NCBI GenBank assembly: GCA_945870455.1
Contig: CAMBSL010000024.1
Location: forward strand, 1 to 40,576
DNA: 40,576 bases
Reading direction: 5' to 3'
DNA from: Pirellula staleyi DSM 6068
GTDB taxonomy: Bacteria > Planctomycetota > Planctomycetia > Pirellulales > Pirellulaceae
In this document: in pieces, positions 33,565 to 40,576 of the stretch
Position numbering within the stretch: position 1 is the first letter of the stretch
How the letters are laid out: each line of letters begins with the position of its first letter
Translations under genes and position numbers: made by a program
Notes under the pieces: generated by a model
Told to the model about the DNA's origin: nothing
The model's database searches: none
The model's input: the letters and a program-made list of their open reading frames with translations, nothing else

Positions 33565-34803
33565 CTATTTGACCTTTGCTTTTTGTCCAGCTTTTCCCGG
33601 CCAAAAACTGAGCCAGTTGTTTGCAGTCGATCGATCGGTCGGCTTTTCGAGTTCTTGCTTTGGCGCGATTTGGACGCCAGCAAGCAGATCGGTAAGCTGC
33701 TGGACCGCCAGAGTAACGGCTGCCTTCGGGGCTTGTTCTGTGAGAGGCTGGCCGTTGTTTCTCATTTCCACCATGGTCCTGTAGTCATTCGGAATTTGGA
33801 AGAAGACCTCCCTACCAATGGTTTCACGGGCTTTTTTGAGGCTGATTTGGCCGCTCTCCAAACCGACTCGATTGACAACGACCTTCACTTTTTCGCGCAC
33901 GGATTCCAAATGTTGTAAACTCATCAGAAGTCGAACCATATTTCGCAGGCAAGGAAGGTCCAATTGAACCATCAAGATAATCTCGTTGGAAAGTTCCAAA
34001 GCCAACAAGTCAACCTGTGTGTAGGATTTCGAAATATCCAAAACCACATGCGAGAACGACGCTCGTAATAGTCCTATCACTTTTCGCAAGCCGTCTGGGG
34101 TTATCAATTCGAGATCTTGAAGTTGGACCGGTCTAGGTAGCAAGTAGAGTCCTGAAGAGTGCTTCGTTAGCGATTTTCTGAGCAATTGGAAGTCGAGTCG
34201 AGATGCGTTTTCCGTCACGTCAACGAGACTATAATCCGGAATCAAATCCAAAAACACGTCCGCATCTCCCAATGCAAGGTCTAGGTCGACCAACGCTACG
34301 GAGTTTTCTGCGTTCCTAGCCAGGTTGCATCCAATGTTTACCGCGATTGAGGTGCAGCCGACACCACCGGTTGCCCCGGCGATTGCGATGATTCGGCAAC
34401 CTCGGGACTTGCCATCGGCCCCTCCGTACTTTAATTGAAGCACCCGCTCCAACGCGGAATGAAGTTCTTCGACATCCAAAGGTAAAGGTAAAAACTCTTT
34501 AACGCCAGCTCGAATTGTCTTGAGGATAAGTTGACCATCTGAGCTCTTGGAAACAGCGAGCAATGCGCAATCGGGCGAGCTTGATCGCAATTTGTCCATC
34601 AACACGATTGCGCGATCGGGCCCGCCGTCCAAAGAGATGAGCGCTGCATCCGGTTTCGATTGCAGGACGACGTCTGCAAAGAACTCGTACCGTGAGCATT
34701 CCGCGTCAAGCCAAACAATATCCATGCCAAGCAGCATGGTTTTGAGGGTCTCGCGCGATTGATCGTTTGGGTCGACTATTGCAAGCCTAAGTACATTACT
34801 CAT
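33565..34803 (-). CDS. cpaE: CpaE/TadZ-type ATPase with receiver-like domain
   Basis: 412 residues. Residues 1-130 form a response-regulator-like domain: LRLAIVDPNDQSRETLKTML, then ALISLDGG and KEFLPLPLDVEELHSALERV. Residues about 137-385 form a MinD/ParA-type ATPase: IIAIAGATGGVGCTSIAVNI, then VALVDLDLALGDADVFLDLI and VVVNRVGLE. In this family CpaE/TadZ marks the pole or site where the Tad pilus is assembled. The P-loop is atypical: GATGGVGCTS has neither the signature lysine nor the usual P-loop lysine (normally KGGVGKT), as known in other CpaE/TadZ proteins. It follows cpaC after 59 bases. No cpaF is found downstream. Confidence 0.88.
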   Translation of the reverse strand: MSNVLRLAIVDPNDQSRETLKTMLLGMDIVWLDAECSRYEFFADVVLQSKPDAALISLDGGPDRAIVLMDKLRSSSPDCALLAVSKSSDGQLILKTIRAGVKEFLPLPLDVEELHSALERVLQLKYGGADGKSRGCRIIAIAGATGGVGCTSIAVNIGCNLARNAENSVALVDLDLALGDADVFLDLIPDYSLVDVTENASRLDFQLLRKSLTKHSSGLYLLPRPVQLQDLELITPDGLRKVIGLLRASFSHVVLDISKSYTQVDLLALELSNEIILMVQLDLPCLRNMVRLLMSLQHLESVREKVKVVVNRVGLESGQISLKKARETIGREVFFQIPNDYRTMVEMRNNGQPLTEQAPKAAVTLAVQQLTDLLAGVQIAPKQELEKPTDRSTANNWLSFWPGKAGQKAKVK

Positions 34804-34862
34804 ATGAAATCGATTTAAACTAAACGGAACTACGATCTTGCCTTTTCAATTGCTACGACAAC

Positions 34863-36509
34863 TTAGCGACGAACTGGCATCTGACTCGATGTTGCCGTGC
34901 TATAGGGGATTGCCGGACTATTAGGGGTTGCCGGACTATTAGGGGCCGCAGGTGTTGGGTTTGCCGCATTTGCAGAGAGGGCTGGGTTAGGAGTTGTTGG
35001 ACTCATTCCCCTCAACATCATGTTGTTCTCTTGAGCCCCAGCCGGCGGATAGGCATTGCTGTGGAGCGTGGTTCCAGCTTGGGCTGGTGCGACACATTCG
35101 CCTTGACCGACTTGGGCTCCGCACGCGTTGGGAACCTCGATGTAGCCCTTGAAATACAGCTCCTTGTCGAGCGGACTGTTGCTATTCAGGCCGGGGCCTC
35201 CAGAGGGAACTTCATAGCAATCCATCGGGCTTGCGAAATTCGGTGTCACTAGGATCAAGAGTTCGATCTCGTTTTGCACTTCGCGGTTGGCACGGAACAA
35301 CGCTCCCAGATAAGGAATATCGGCCAGTCCTGGCAGGCCAACCGACTGCGCTTCCGTTCGCATTTGGAGCAAGCCAGCCAAGGCAAGCGTCTGTCCGGCT
35401 TTCAATTCCACGGCCGTTTCCACCCACCGGCTTTTGAGACCGGGAACGCTTACGCCATTACTTGTGACTGTGCGAGCGGGATCGATTTCGCTCACCGTTG
35501 ATCGTACTTCTAAATAGATACGGCCTTCACCACGGACCTTGGCTACGAAATCGATTCGTGTCCCGTACTCTTTAAACTCGATTCCGACTAAGCCCAGCCC
35601 GGCAGGAACGGTAATCGGGAACTCTCCACCCGAATTGAAACTAGCGGGTCGTCCATCGATTGCAACGACGGTTGGATCAGCCATCACTTTCGCCAAATTA
35701 TTTTCACGAAGCAACCTCATGAGGCCGAAGAACTGGTTGCCGCTATCGACAATACCGAACCTCAATGTCTCCCTTCCAGTTCCTACCACTGTGGATAATG
35801 GGATAAACGGATTCGATGGTGCCGGGGCGATAGATCCACCGACTGTCTGTGTTATGAAATCGTTGCCGAAGTTAAGACTCCAGTCGATTCCGAACTCTCG
35901 CAGTTTGGTTCGTGAAACTTCCATCACCTGCGTTTGCAACATGATCGTATGTACGCCGACGACTTCGATTCGATTGATAACTGTGGGATAGTATTGCTCG
36001 GCGATGGTGACCGCCTGCTCAACATGAGCGTCGACCGTCACTTGGCCCGAAATAATAACGGCTTGTTGGATCGGACGCACTTGAAGTGTGGCGGTCGGAA
36101 ATTCCTGAGACAAAATGGCTTGTAATTCACGAGCGTCGCCGGTGACCACCACCTGTACATTGTAGACAGTTCCGTCTTCGCCTTTGACATCCAGCTGAGC
36201 GACCCCTGTTGAGATCGCCGAAACCAGTATTTCATTTCTGCCGGTTGGCTTAACTTGAATGCTTGCGTCGTTTTGGACCGTAGCGACTGGGATAGGCTGG
36301 GGAAAGATCAAGTATTGCGAGGTCGAAACGATCATTTGCAAAGACTGCTGGGATTTGGATATCGCCAATCGTCCGCTGGGAATAGTCGTTTCCTCTTGCG
36401 CAAAACAGAGTCGACCCGGTGGGTTGAGTGGCCCAAACAAAATAAGGCTTATCACGCAAGCACCGAACAAACTTCGTGTCAAAGCGTATTTTTTTGGCCC
36501 CATCTCCAT
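34863..36509 (-). CDS. cpaC: Tad/Flp pilus secretin
   Basis: 548 residues; forms the outer-membrane ring of the Tad secretion system. Signal peptide about 12-37 (SLFGACVISLILFGPL, ending CFAQ). An N-terminal beta domain (QMIVSTSQYLIFPQPIPVAT) is followed by a BON-like module (ELQAILSQEFPTATLQVRPI, then VIISGQVTVDAHVEQAVTIA). The secretin domain runs to about 440 with LREFGIDWSLNFGND, VMADPTVVAIDGRPASFNSG, FVAKVRGEGRIYLEVRSTVS, ALAGLLQMRT, GLADIPYLGALFRANREVQN and ELLILVTPNF. The C-terminal 100 residues are Pro/Ala/Asn-rich with a short repeat (NSPATP, NSPAIP). It sits between cpaB (173 bases upstream) and cpaE. Confidence 0.93.
   Translation of the reverse strand: MEMGPKKYALTRSLFGACVISLILFGPLNPPGRLCFAQEETTIPSGRLAISKSQQSLQMIVSTSQYLIFPQPIPVATVQNDASIQVKPTGRNEILVSAISTGVAQLDVKGEDGTVYNVQVVVTGDARELQAILSQEFPTATLQVRPIQQAVIISGQVTVDAHVEQAVTIAEQYYPTVINRIEVVGVHTIMLQTQVMEVSRTKLREFGIDWSLNFGNDFITQTVGGSIAPAPSNPFIPLSTVVGTGRETLRFGIVDSGNQFFGLMRLLRENNLAKVMADPTVVAIDGRPASFNSGGEFPITVPAGLGLVGIEFKEYGTRIDFVAKVRGEGRIYLEVRSTVSEIDPARTVTSNGVSVPGLKSRWVETAVELKAGQTLALAGLLQMRTEAQSVGLPGLADIPYLGALFRANREVQNEIELLILVTPNFASPMDCYEVPSGGPGLNSNSPLDKELYFKGYIEVPNACGAQVGQGECVAPAQAGTTLHSNAYPPAGAQENNMMLRGMSPTTPNPALSANAANPTPAAPNSPATPNSPAIPYSTATSSQMPVRR
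34904..34945. repeat. 18-bp repeat in the cpaC tail
   Basis: On the coding strand, AATAGTCCGGCAACCCCT is followed by AATAGTCCGGCAATCCCC, two copies differing at two bases, encoding NSPATP-NSPAIP near the C-terminus. A shorter Pro/Ala/Asn-rich stretch precedes it. Confidence 0.8.
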
Positions 36510-36682
36510 TCACTTCCCTGTGAACATGATTCGAACTTACTGCAACCAGTTGAGCAGTATGATGAGGTCCGTTTGTGGGTTTTGTCATCCGTGACTTGGC
36601 CTGCAAACGGGTCGTGGTTTCCAACTCAGGGGAAACCAGCGACTACTCACTTATATTCTTCGACATAATGGGTTGCGCGAAA

Positions 36683-37777
36683 TCACTTCTCGCTGGGGTA
36701 GGTTGCCTTAAAGCCCCCAGTTTGCCAAGCTCCGCTCGTTGGATCCCAAATCAAGTTCGGTTGCACTGAGTTGGTTGGATCTACCGGTGGAATGGATGGG
36801 GGCGGTTGAACGGATGTCGGATTTGAGACAGCGGCGGACGACTTCTTGGTCGTTGGCAGCGATGGATCGCTTTGGCTTTGGGTACCACCGAGAGGCGGCG
36901 TTTCGGATTCGATGGTGTTCTTGGGTTGCTGTTCCACCATTTGTCCGTCCACCATTCGGTACTTTGACGTTTTGTTTGCCGTTACGACTAGCATGTCATG
37001 ATCTTTTTGGCGTTCAAGCAATGGGACCTTGATTGGATCTGCGATGGGCCGCTCCACAATCGGTTGAGCCTCGGATTCTTTGAGCCAAGACATGAAACTC
37101 TTGCCATCATCGAGCGTATTTCCATTCGCAACTTGCTCGCGTGGCCGAAGGGCCAATCTCAGCTTTCCATTTGCCAGGTTCGATGCCGTGTCGAGCACAA
37201 CATATTGCGTGTCTTTCACAAGCAATTGCATCGTGTTGGTTTTTTTTGGGGTCGTCGCCACGATATCGACAACCGCCACTCCGTCGATCATGACCACTTC
37301 TAGATTTTCCATTACTTTGACGCTTCTGGCAGCATTGACGCGGGCTCCCTTATCGAAGTAACCGAAGACGTCCACGTGATCGCCTGGGCCGATGTAACCG
37401 ACTCCTCCGGAATCATCGCGAACTTGGATGTCAAAAATCCGGTAACCCGCAGGCACACTAAATTCCTTGCCTTTGTTTGACAGTTTGGCATCGATGATCG
37501 GTTCACCCGCGTACAGCCTTTGGTTGGTGAACTTGTTTTCGACCATTTTTGGGTCCGATAGAGCACCCACCGGGACGCGATCGACTGGCCATGGTTCAAG
37601 CCTGAATGCGTCTGCGGATAACTTTGACGCTGCCGAAAGGTCCTTGGCAACGACCAAGATCCCAACCGTGTGAACTTCACCGCTCTTTTGAGCAAGAACG
37701 ACTTGGCTGATCGCAACCGCTGCGACGACGCCGCAGCCCAATGCGACAACAAGTAACAAAGCAGATTTCGCACGCAT
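36683..37777 (-). CDS. cpaB: Tad/Flp pilus assembly protein CpaB/RcpC
   Basis: 364 residues from the ATG at 37777, which has GAGG about 10 bases upstream; the frame extends to 37831. One N-terminal membrane segment (ALLLVVALGCGVVAAVAISQ) is followed by a SAF domain: TVGILVVAKDLSAASKLSAD, EPWPVDRVPVGALSDP and NQRLYAGEPIIDAKL. The RcpC part follows with VPAGYRIFDIQVRDDSGGVG and YIGPGDHVDVFGYF, then VAVVDIVATTPKKTNTMQLL. The C-terminal 100 residues are Pro/Ser-rich and probably disordered. CpaB helps stabilise the secretin in the Tad pilus. It is the first gene of the cpaB-cpaC-cpaE set; no prepilin gene (flp) is seen before it. Confidence 0.93.
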   Translation of the reverse strand: MRAKSALLLVVALGCGVVAAVAISQVVLAQKSGEVHTVGILVVAKDLSAASKLSADAFRLEPWPVDRVPVGALSDPKMVENKFTNQRLYAGEPIIDAKLSNKGKEFSVPAGYRIFDIQVRDDSGGVGYIGPGDHVDVFGYFDKGARVNAARSVKVMENLEVVMIDGVAVVDIVATTPKKTNTMQLLVKDTQYVVLDTASNLANGKLRLALRPREQVANGNTLDDGKSFMSWLKESEAQPIVERPIADPIKVPLLERQKDHDMLVVTANKTSKYRMVDGQMVEQQPKNTIESETPPLGGTQSQSDPSLPTTKKSSAAVSNPTSVQPPPSIPPVDPTNSVQPNLIWDPTSGAWQTGGFKATYPSEK

Positions 37778-37889
37778 AACTGGACGCCTCACAATGGTTG
37801 AAAGCACTGACAACCGACTTGGTGCTGGCAATAACTAAGGCGTCCATGCCTCAAATAGTTCCCCCGCGCATCCCAAATATTGTCGCAGA

Positions 37890-37905
37890 AACACATCCGT
37901 GTGTT
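37890..37905. promoter_or_regulatory. Small inverted repeat upstream of cpaB
   Basis: AACACA-TCCG-TGTGTT, a perfect 6-base stem with a 4-base loop, 113 bases upstream of the cpaB ATG. It could be an operator or a leader hairpin; no consensus is matched. Confidence 0.3.
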
Positions 37906-37933
37906 GCTTTCGCCTGCTTTACGGGTAGAAATG

Positions 37934-37947
37934 AATTGAAATCAATT
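37934..37947. promoter_or_regulatory. AATTGA-AA-TCAATT palindrome
   Basis: Perfect 6-base arms around AA, about 145 bases before the dehydrogenase ATG and 157 bases upstream of cpaB. It is a possible protein-binding site, but A/T-rich 14-mers of this kind are common by chance. Confidence 0.25.
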
Positions 37948-38091
37948 TCGCCAAAAAAACTACTTCTCCGTTAAACTCCGCACAAACGATTCGTTCACTT
38001 CAATGTGGATGGGGCACTACCATGTGGCACTTCCATTCCGAGAAGCGAGTAAACCTTTCACAATTCTTTCATTGACTAGAATTTTTTATCC

Positions 38092-40576
38092 ATGAGATCG
38101 ATGGTTCGAGCCGCAAGTTTTGTTAGTCAACGCCTTGCAATTCTCTCAAATTGGATAACGGTACTTCTCGTTATCACCTGCTTGGAGCGGCAGTTCACTC
38201 GCATCGGTCGTGCAGATGAAAGACCGAAAGCGGAGACGCCGAAGTTGATCGAGGCGTCCGCAGAAGCCGCAACTGCCATAGGTTCGTTCAAAAAACCCGC
38301 TGGCTGGACATGCAACTTGTTTGCAGCCGAGCCGATGGTTGGCAACCCAGTTGCCTTCACCATCGACAATTCCGGCAGGGTCATCGTTTGTGAGTCGTAC
38401 AGGCAAAATAAAGGAGTCACCGACAATCGGGGCCATGATGACAAATGGCTTGATGCGGATCTTGCAGCCGTCACGGTGAATGACCGGATTCGGTACCACC
38501 GCGAACTGCTTGGCGACCAAGCAAGCGAATATGAAACGCAGGATGATCTTATCCGCATCCTGATCGACTCGGATAGCGACTTTCAGGCCGACAAATCCTC
38601 CGTCTTCGCTTCTGGCTTTAATGCAATCGAAGAAGGAACTGGAGCGGGGATACTTGTACGTGGCGACACGTTTTACTACACGAATATCCCTAAGCTTTGG
38701 GCTCTAGTCGATAAAGACGATGATGGCATTGCAGATAAGCGGGTCGTTCTTTCGGATGGCTATGGAGTGCGAGTTGCATTCCGTGGTCACGATATGCACG
38801 GCTTGATCATGGGCCCAGACGGTCGACTCTATTTTTCGATCGGTGACCGGGGATATCACGTTGAGACTCCGAATGGCCTCATTGCGAATCCAGAGAGCGG
38901 TGCGGTCTTCCGGTGCGAGATAGATGGCTCAAAGCTTGAGGTCGTTGCATCGGGCCTTCGCAATCCACAAGAACTTGCTTTCGACGACTTCGGTAACTTG
39001 TTTACCGGCGACAACAACTCGGACTCAGGCGATAAGGCTCGCTGGGTTTACATCGTTCGAGGTAGCGACTCCGGATGGCGCATGATGTACCAGTACATAT
39101 CGGATCGCGGACCGTTCCATCGGGAAAAAATATGGTTGCCCTTCAACGAAGACACTCCTGCTTACATAGTTCCACCGATTGAGAACGTTGGCGATGGCCC
39201 TTCTGGGTTGGTTTGCTATCCAGGAACAGGCATCTCGACCAAGGAGGGGAATCCAAATCAATTTGCAAACGCGTTCTTTCTATGTGACTTTCGCGGCCAA
39301 GCTTCCAACAGCGGCGTGCGGATGATCAAAGTCAATCCCAAGGGAGCGTTTTTTGAACTCGCTAGCAATGAACAGTTTATCTGGAGTGTTCTTGCAACGG
39401 ATGTCGCCTTCGCCCCGGACGGAGGCATGTATCTGAGCGATTGGGTCAACGGTTGGAATGGCGAAAACAAAGGACGTATCTACCGCTTCGCCGATGAACA
39501 AGCCCAAGCATCAGAATTGGTCAAGAGTACCCAGTTGCTTTTGAACGACGGAGTGAAGAACCGGTCGCCAGGAAAGCTTGGCGAATTGTTGACTCATCCG
39601 GATCGACGAGTGCGACTCGAATCCCAGTGGGAACTTGCGTCACGTGGCGAGCTCAACGTCCTGATCAACGCTGCCAAGCAAGCGTCCGCACCCGTGCTCA
39701 AGAGGTTGCATGGTGTTTGGGGCCTTGGACAGATGCTGCGCGCCACTCCCACCGATCAAGTCATCGCGAAAGCGTTGTTGACCTGTTTGTCAGATGCAGA
39801 ACCAATGGTTGTGGCTCGAGCCATCGAAGCGTTGGCAGATGCAAGTTTCCTGCAAGCCGCCCCCGAAATTGCAAAGAGGCTTGCGCATGAATCAGCGATT
39901 GTGAGATCAGCAAGTTGCTTGGCCCTCGGCCTGTTGGAGTACGATCAAGCGTTACCTGGTGTTATCAAAGTTTTAAGCGACAACGACAATCGCGACCCGA
40001 TTCTACGGCATGCTGGAATCATGGCATTGGCTGGCATTAAAGACAATTCAAAGCTCACTTTGTTGAAGAACAATTCGAGCGACGCAGTTCGGTTGGCGGC
40101 GGTCGTTGCTTTGCGAAAACAAGCCAATCCCATCATAGGGGATTATCTGACAGACACGTCCCCCAGCGTGCTCAAAGAGGCCGTGCGTGCGATTCATGAT
40201 GTGCCTCAATTGCATAGCCAATTGCCAGCCCTGGCGAAGCTAAATGTTGCACCTGAGTCCGAGGACGTGATCGTTAGTCGAATGTTAAATGCGAATTTCC
40301 GATTGGGGCGTGAACAAGATGCGTTGAGGCTCGCCAATTTTGCAGCGAGATCCGCGTGCAAAGACTCGATGCGAATGGAAGCGTTGGAAATGCTCTCTAC
40401 ATGGGCGAAGCCAGGAAATCGCGATCGAGTCATGAATCGCCACCAACCCCTAGAGGCTCGAAAGATCGACATCGTAACAAGTATCCTGCGAGAACGCATC
40501 GAAGAGCTATCGGCAACTCCCGTAGCGGTCCGCGATAAGTTCTTGGAGATCGGCTCAGCCCTTGGATTGACTGAGT
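38092..40576 (+). CDS. PVC-type sorbosone-dehydrogenase/HEAT protein, 3' end missing
   Basis: Open from the ATG at 38092 to the right edge, at least 828 residues, with no stop in the window. An N-terminal signal or anchor (LAILSNWITVLLVITCLE) is followed by a glucose/sorbosone-dehydrogenase-like beta-propeller: VGNPVAFTIDNSGRVIVCES, HDMHGLIMGPDGRLYFSIGD, LEVVASGLRNPQELAFDDFG, NLFTGDNNSDSGDKARWVYI and TDVAFAPDGGMYLSDWVNGW. From about residue 500 come HEAT-like repeats, such as HPDRRVRLESQWELASRGEL and AEPMVVARAIEALADASFLQ. In related planctomycete proteins a C-terminal cytochrome c CxxCH domain follows; that part, if present, is outside the window. It is probably a periplasmic oxidoreductase; substrate unknown. 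The gene is divergent from cpaB. Confidence 0.85.
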   Translation, partial: MRSMVRAASFVSQRLAILSNWITVLLVITCLERQFTRIGRADERPKAETPKLIEASAEAATAIGSFKKPAGWTCNLFAAEPMVGNPVAFTIDNSGRVIVCESYRQNKGVTDNRGHDDKWLDADLAAVTVNDRIRYHRELLGDQASEYETQDDLIRILIDSDSDFQADKSSVFASGFNAIEEGTGAGILVRGDTFYYTNIPKLWALVDKDDDGIADKRVVLSDGYGVRVAFRGHDMHGLIMGPDGRLYFSIGDRGYHVETPNGLIANPESGAVFRCEIDGSKLEVVASGLRNPQELAFDDFGNLFTGDNNSDSGDKARWVYIVRGSDSGWRMMYQYISDRGPFHREKIWLPFNEDTPAYIVPPIENVGDGPSGLVCYPGTGISTKEGNPNQFANAFFLCDFRGQASNSGVRMIKVNPKGAFFELASNEQFIWSVLATDVAFAPDGGMYLSDWVNGWNGENKGRIYRFADEQAQASELVKSTQLLLNDGVKNRSPGKLGELLTHPDRRVRLESQWELASRGELNVLINAAKQASAPVLKRLHGVWGLGQMLRATPTDQVIAKALLTCLSDAEPMVVARAIEALADASFLQAAPEIAKRLAHESAIVRSASCLALGLLEYDQALPGVIKVLSDNDNRDPILRHAGIMALAGIKDNSKLTLLKNNSSDAVRLAAVVALRKQANPIIGDYLTDTSPSVLKEAVRAIHDVPQLHSQLPALAKLNVAPESEDVIVSRMLNANFRLGREQDALRLANFAARSACKDSMRMEALEMLSTWAKPGNRDRVMNRHQPLEARKIDIVTSILRERIEELSATPVAVRDKFLEIGSALGLTE

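Larger units (their letters stand above)
37778..38091. other. Divergent region upstream of cpaB and the dehydrogenase gene
   Basis: About 310 bases without a gene. Two small inverted repeats are listed separately. No convincing -35/-10 pair was found for either side. It is A/T-richer than the genes around it, as expected for a promoter region. Confidence 0.6.

Noticed and set aside
38127-38558. 143-residue minus-strand frame at the start of the dehydrogenase gene
   Set aside because: Antisense to the conserved propeller gene that is open from 38092 to the window edge.
1-40576. tRNA, rRNA, tmRNA, riboswitches, transposases
   Set aside because: None could be recognised by eye; a covariance-model scan would be needed to exclude small RNAs.

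Overview
The window reads as a chromosomal segment of a planctomycete, most likely Pirellulaceae-like. The markers are two DUF1501 proteins in tandem, a DUF1559 pseudopilin-like protein, a PVC-type sorbosone-dehydrogenase/HEAT protein cut off by the right edge, a very enlarged signal peptidase I, a minimal Ser/Thr kinase and many long secreted proteins of unknown role. This assignment rests on family recognition from memory, not on a search. No tRNA, rRNA, IS transposase, integrase or CRISPR array is visible.

Layout. 45-5700 (-): pyruvate dehydrogenase E1 (aceE) and E2 (aceF), followed by a secreted sialidase-like protein. 6062-8730 (+): signal peptidase I with large insertions, then an LptB-like ABC ATPase. 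8775-11480 (-): a probable operon of zinc-independent-type bL36, a Gfo/Idh/MocA-type protein and L-serine dehydratase, with a good promoter candidate and a palindrome upstream. 11745-17710 (+): LarC, then two exported helical-repeat proteins. 17721-18402: a GxxExxY (PD-(D/E)XK-like) gene enclosed by arrays of a 9-bp CACGAAARR repeat in both orientations, which looks like a discrete inserted unit. 18410-24767 (-): LmbE/PIG-L deacetylase, CocE-type hydrolase, a degenerate sulfatase-fold protein coupled to a small acidic protein, an AEC permease and a lipoprotein-like protein. 24897-31699 (+): old-yellow-enzyme relative, Ser/Thr kinase, two overlapping DUF1501 genes and an exported beta-propeller. 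31736-37777 (-): DUF1559 protein, a threonine-synthase relative that seems to lack its catalytic core, and the cpaE, cpaC and cpaB genes of a Tad/Flp pilus locus. 38092-end (+): PVC-type dehydrogenase/HEAT protein, incomplete.

How the genes relate. AceE and AceF form the first two parts of the pyruvate dehydrogenase complex; E3 is not here. CpaB, CpaC and CpaE would build the secretin and positioning part of a Tad pilus, but the motor (cpaF), platform (tadB/C) and pilin genes are absent. The cluster stops against the threonine-synthase remnant, suggesting a rearrangement. Much of the rest is cell-envelope or export biology.

The strongest candidates for something undescribed are the GxxExxY gene with its 9-bp repeat arrays, the signal peptidase with a zinc-ribbon-like and a beta-sandwich-like insertion, and the core-deleted threonine synthase. 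Short tandem repeats of different period (9, 10, 15, 18 bp) recur at gene edges and may be useful variable loci.
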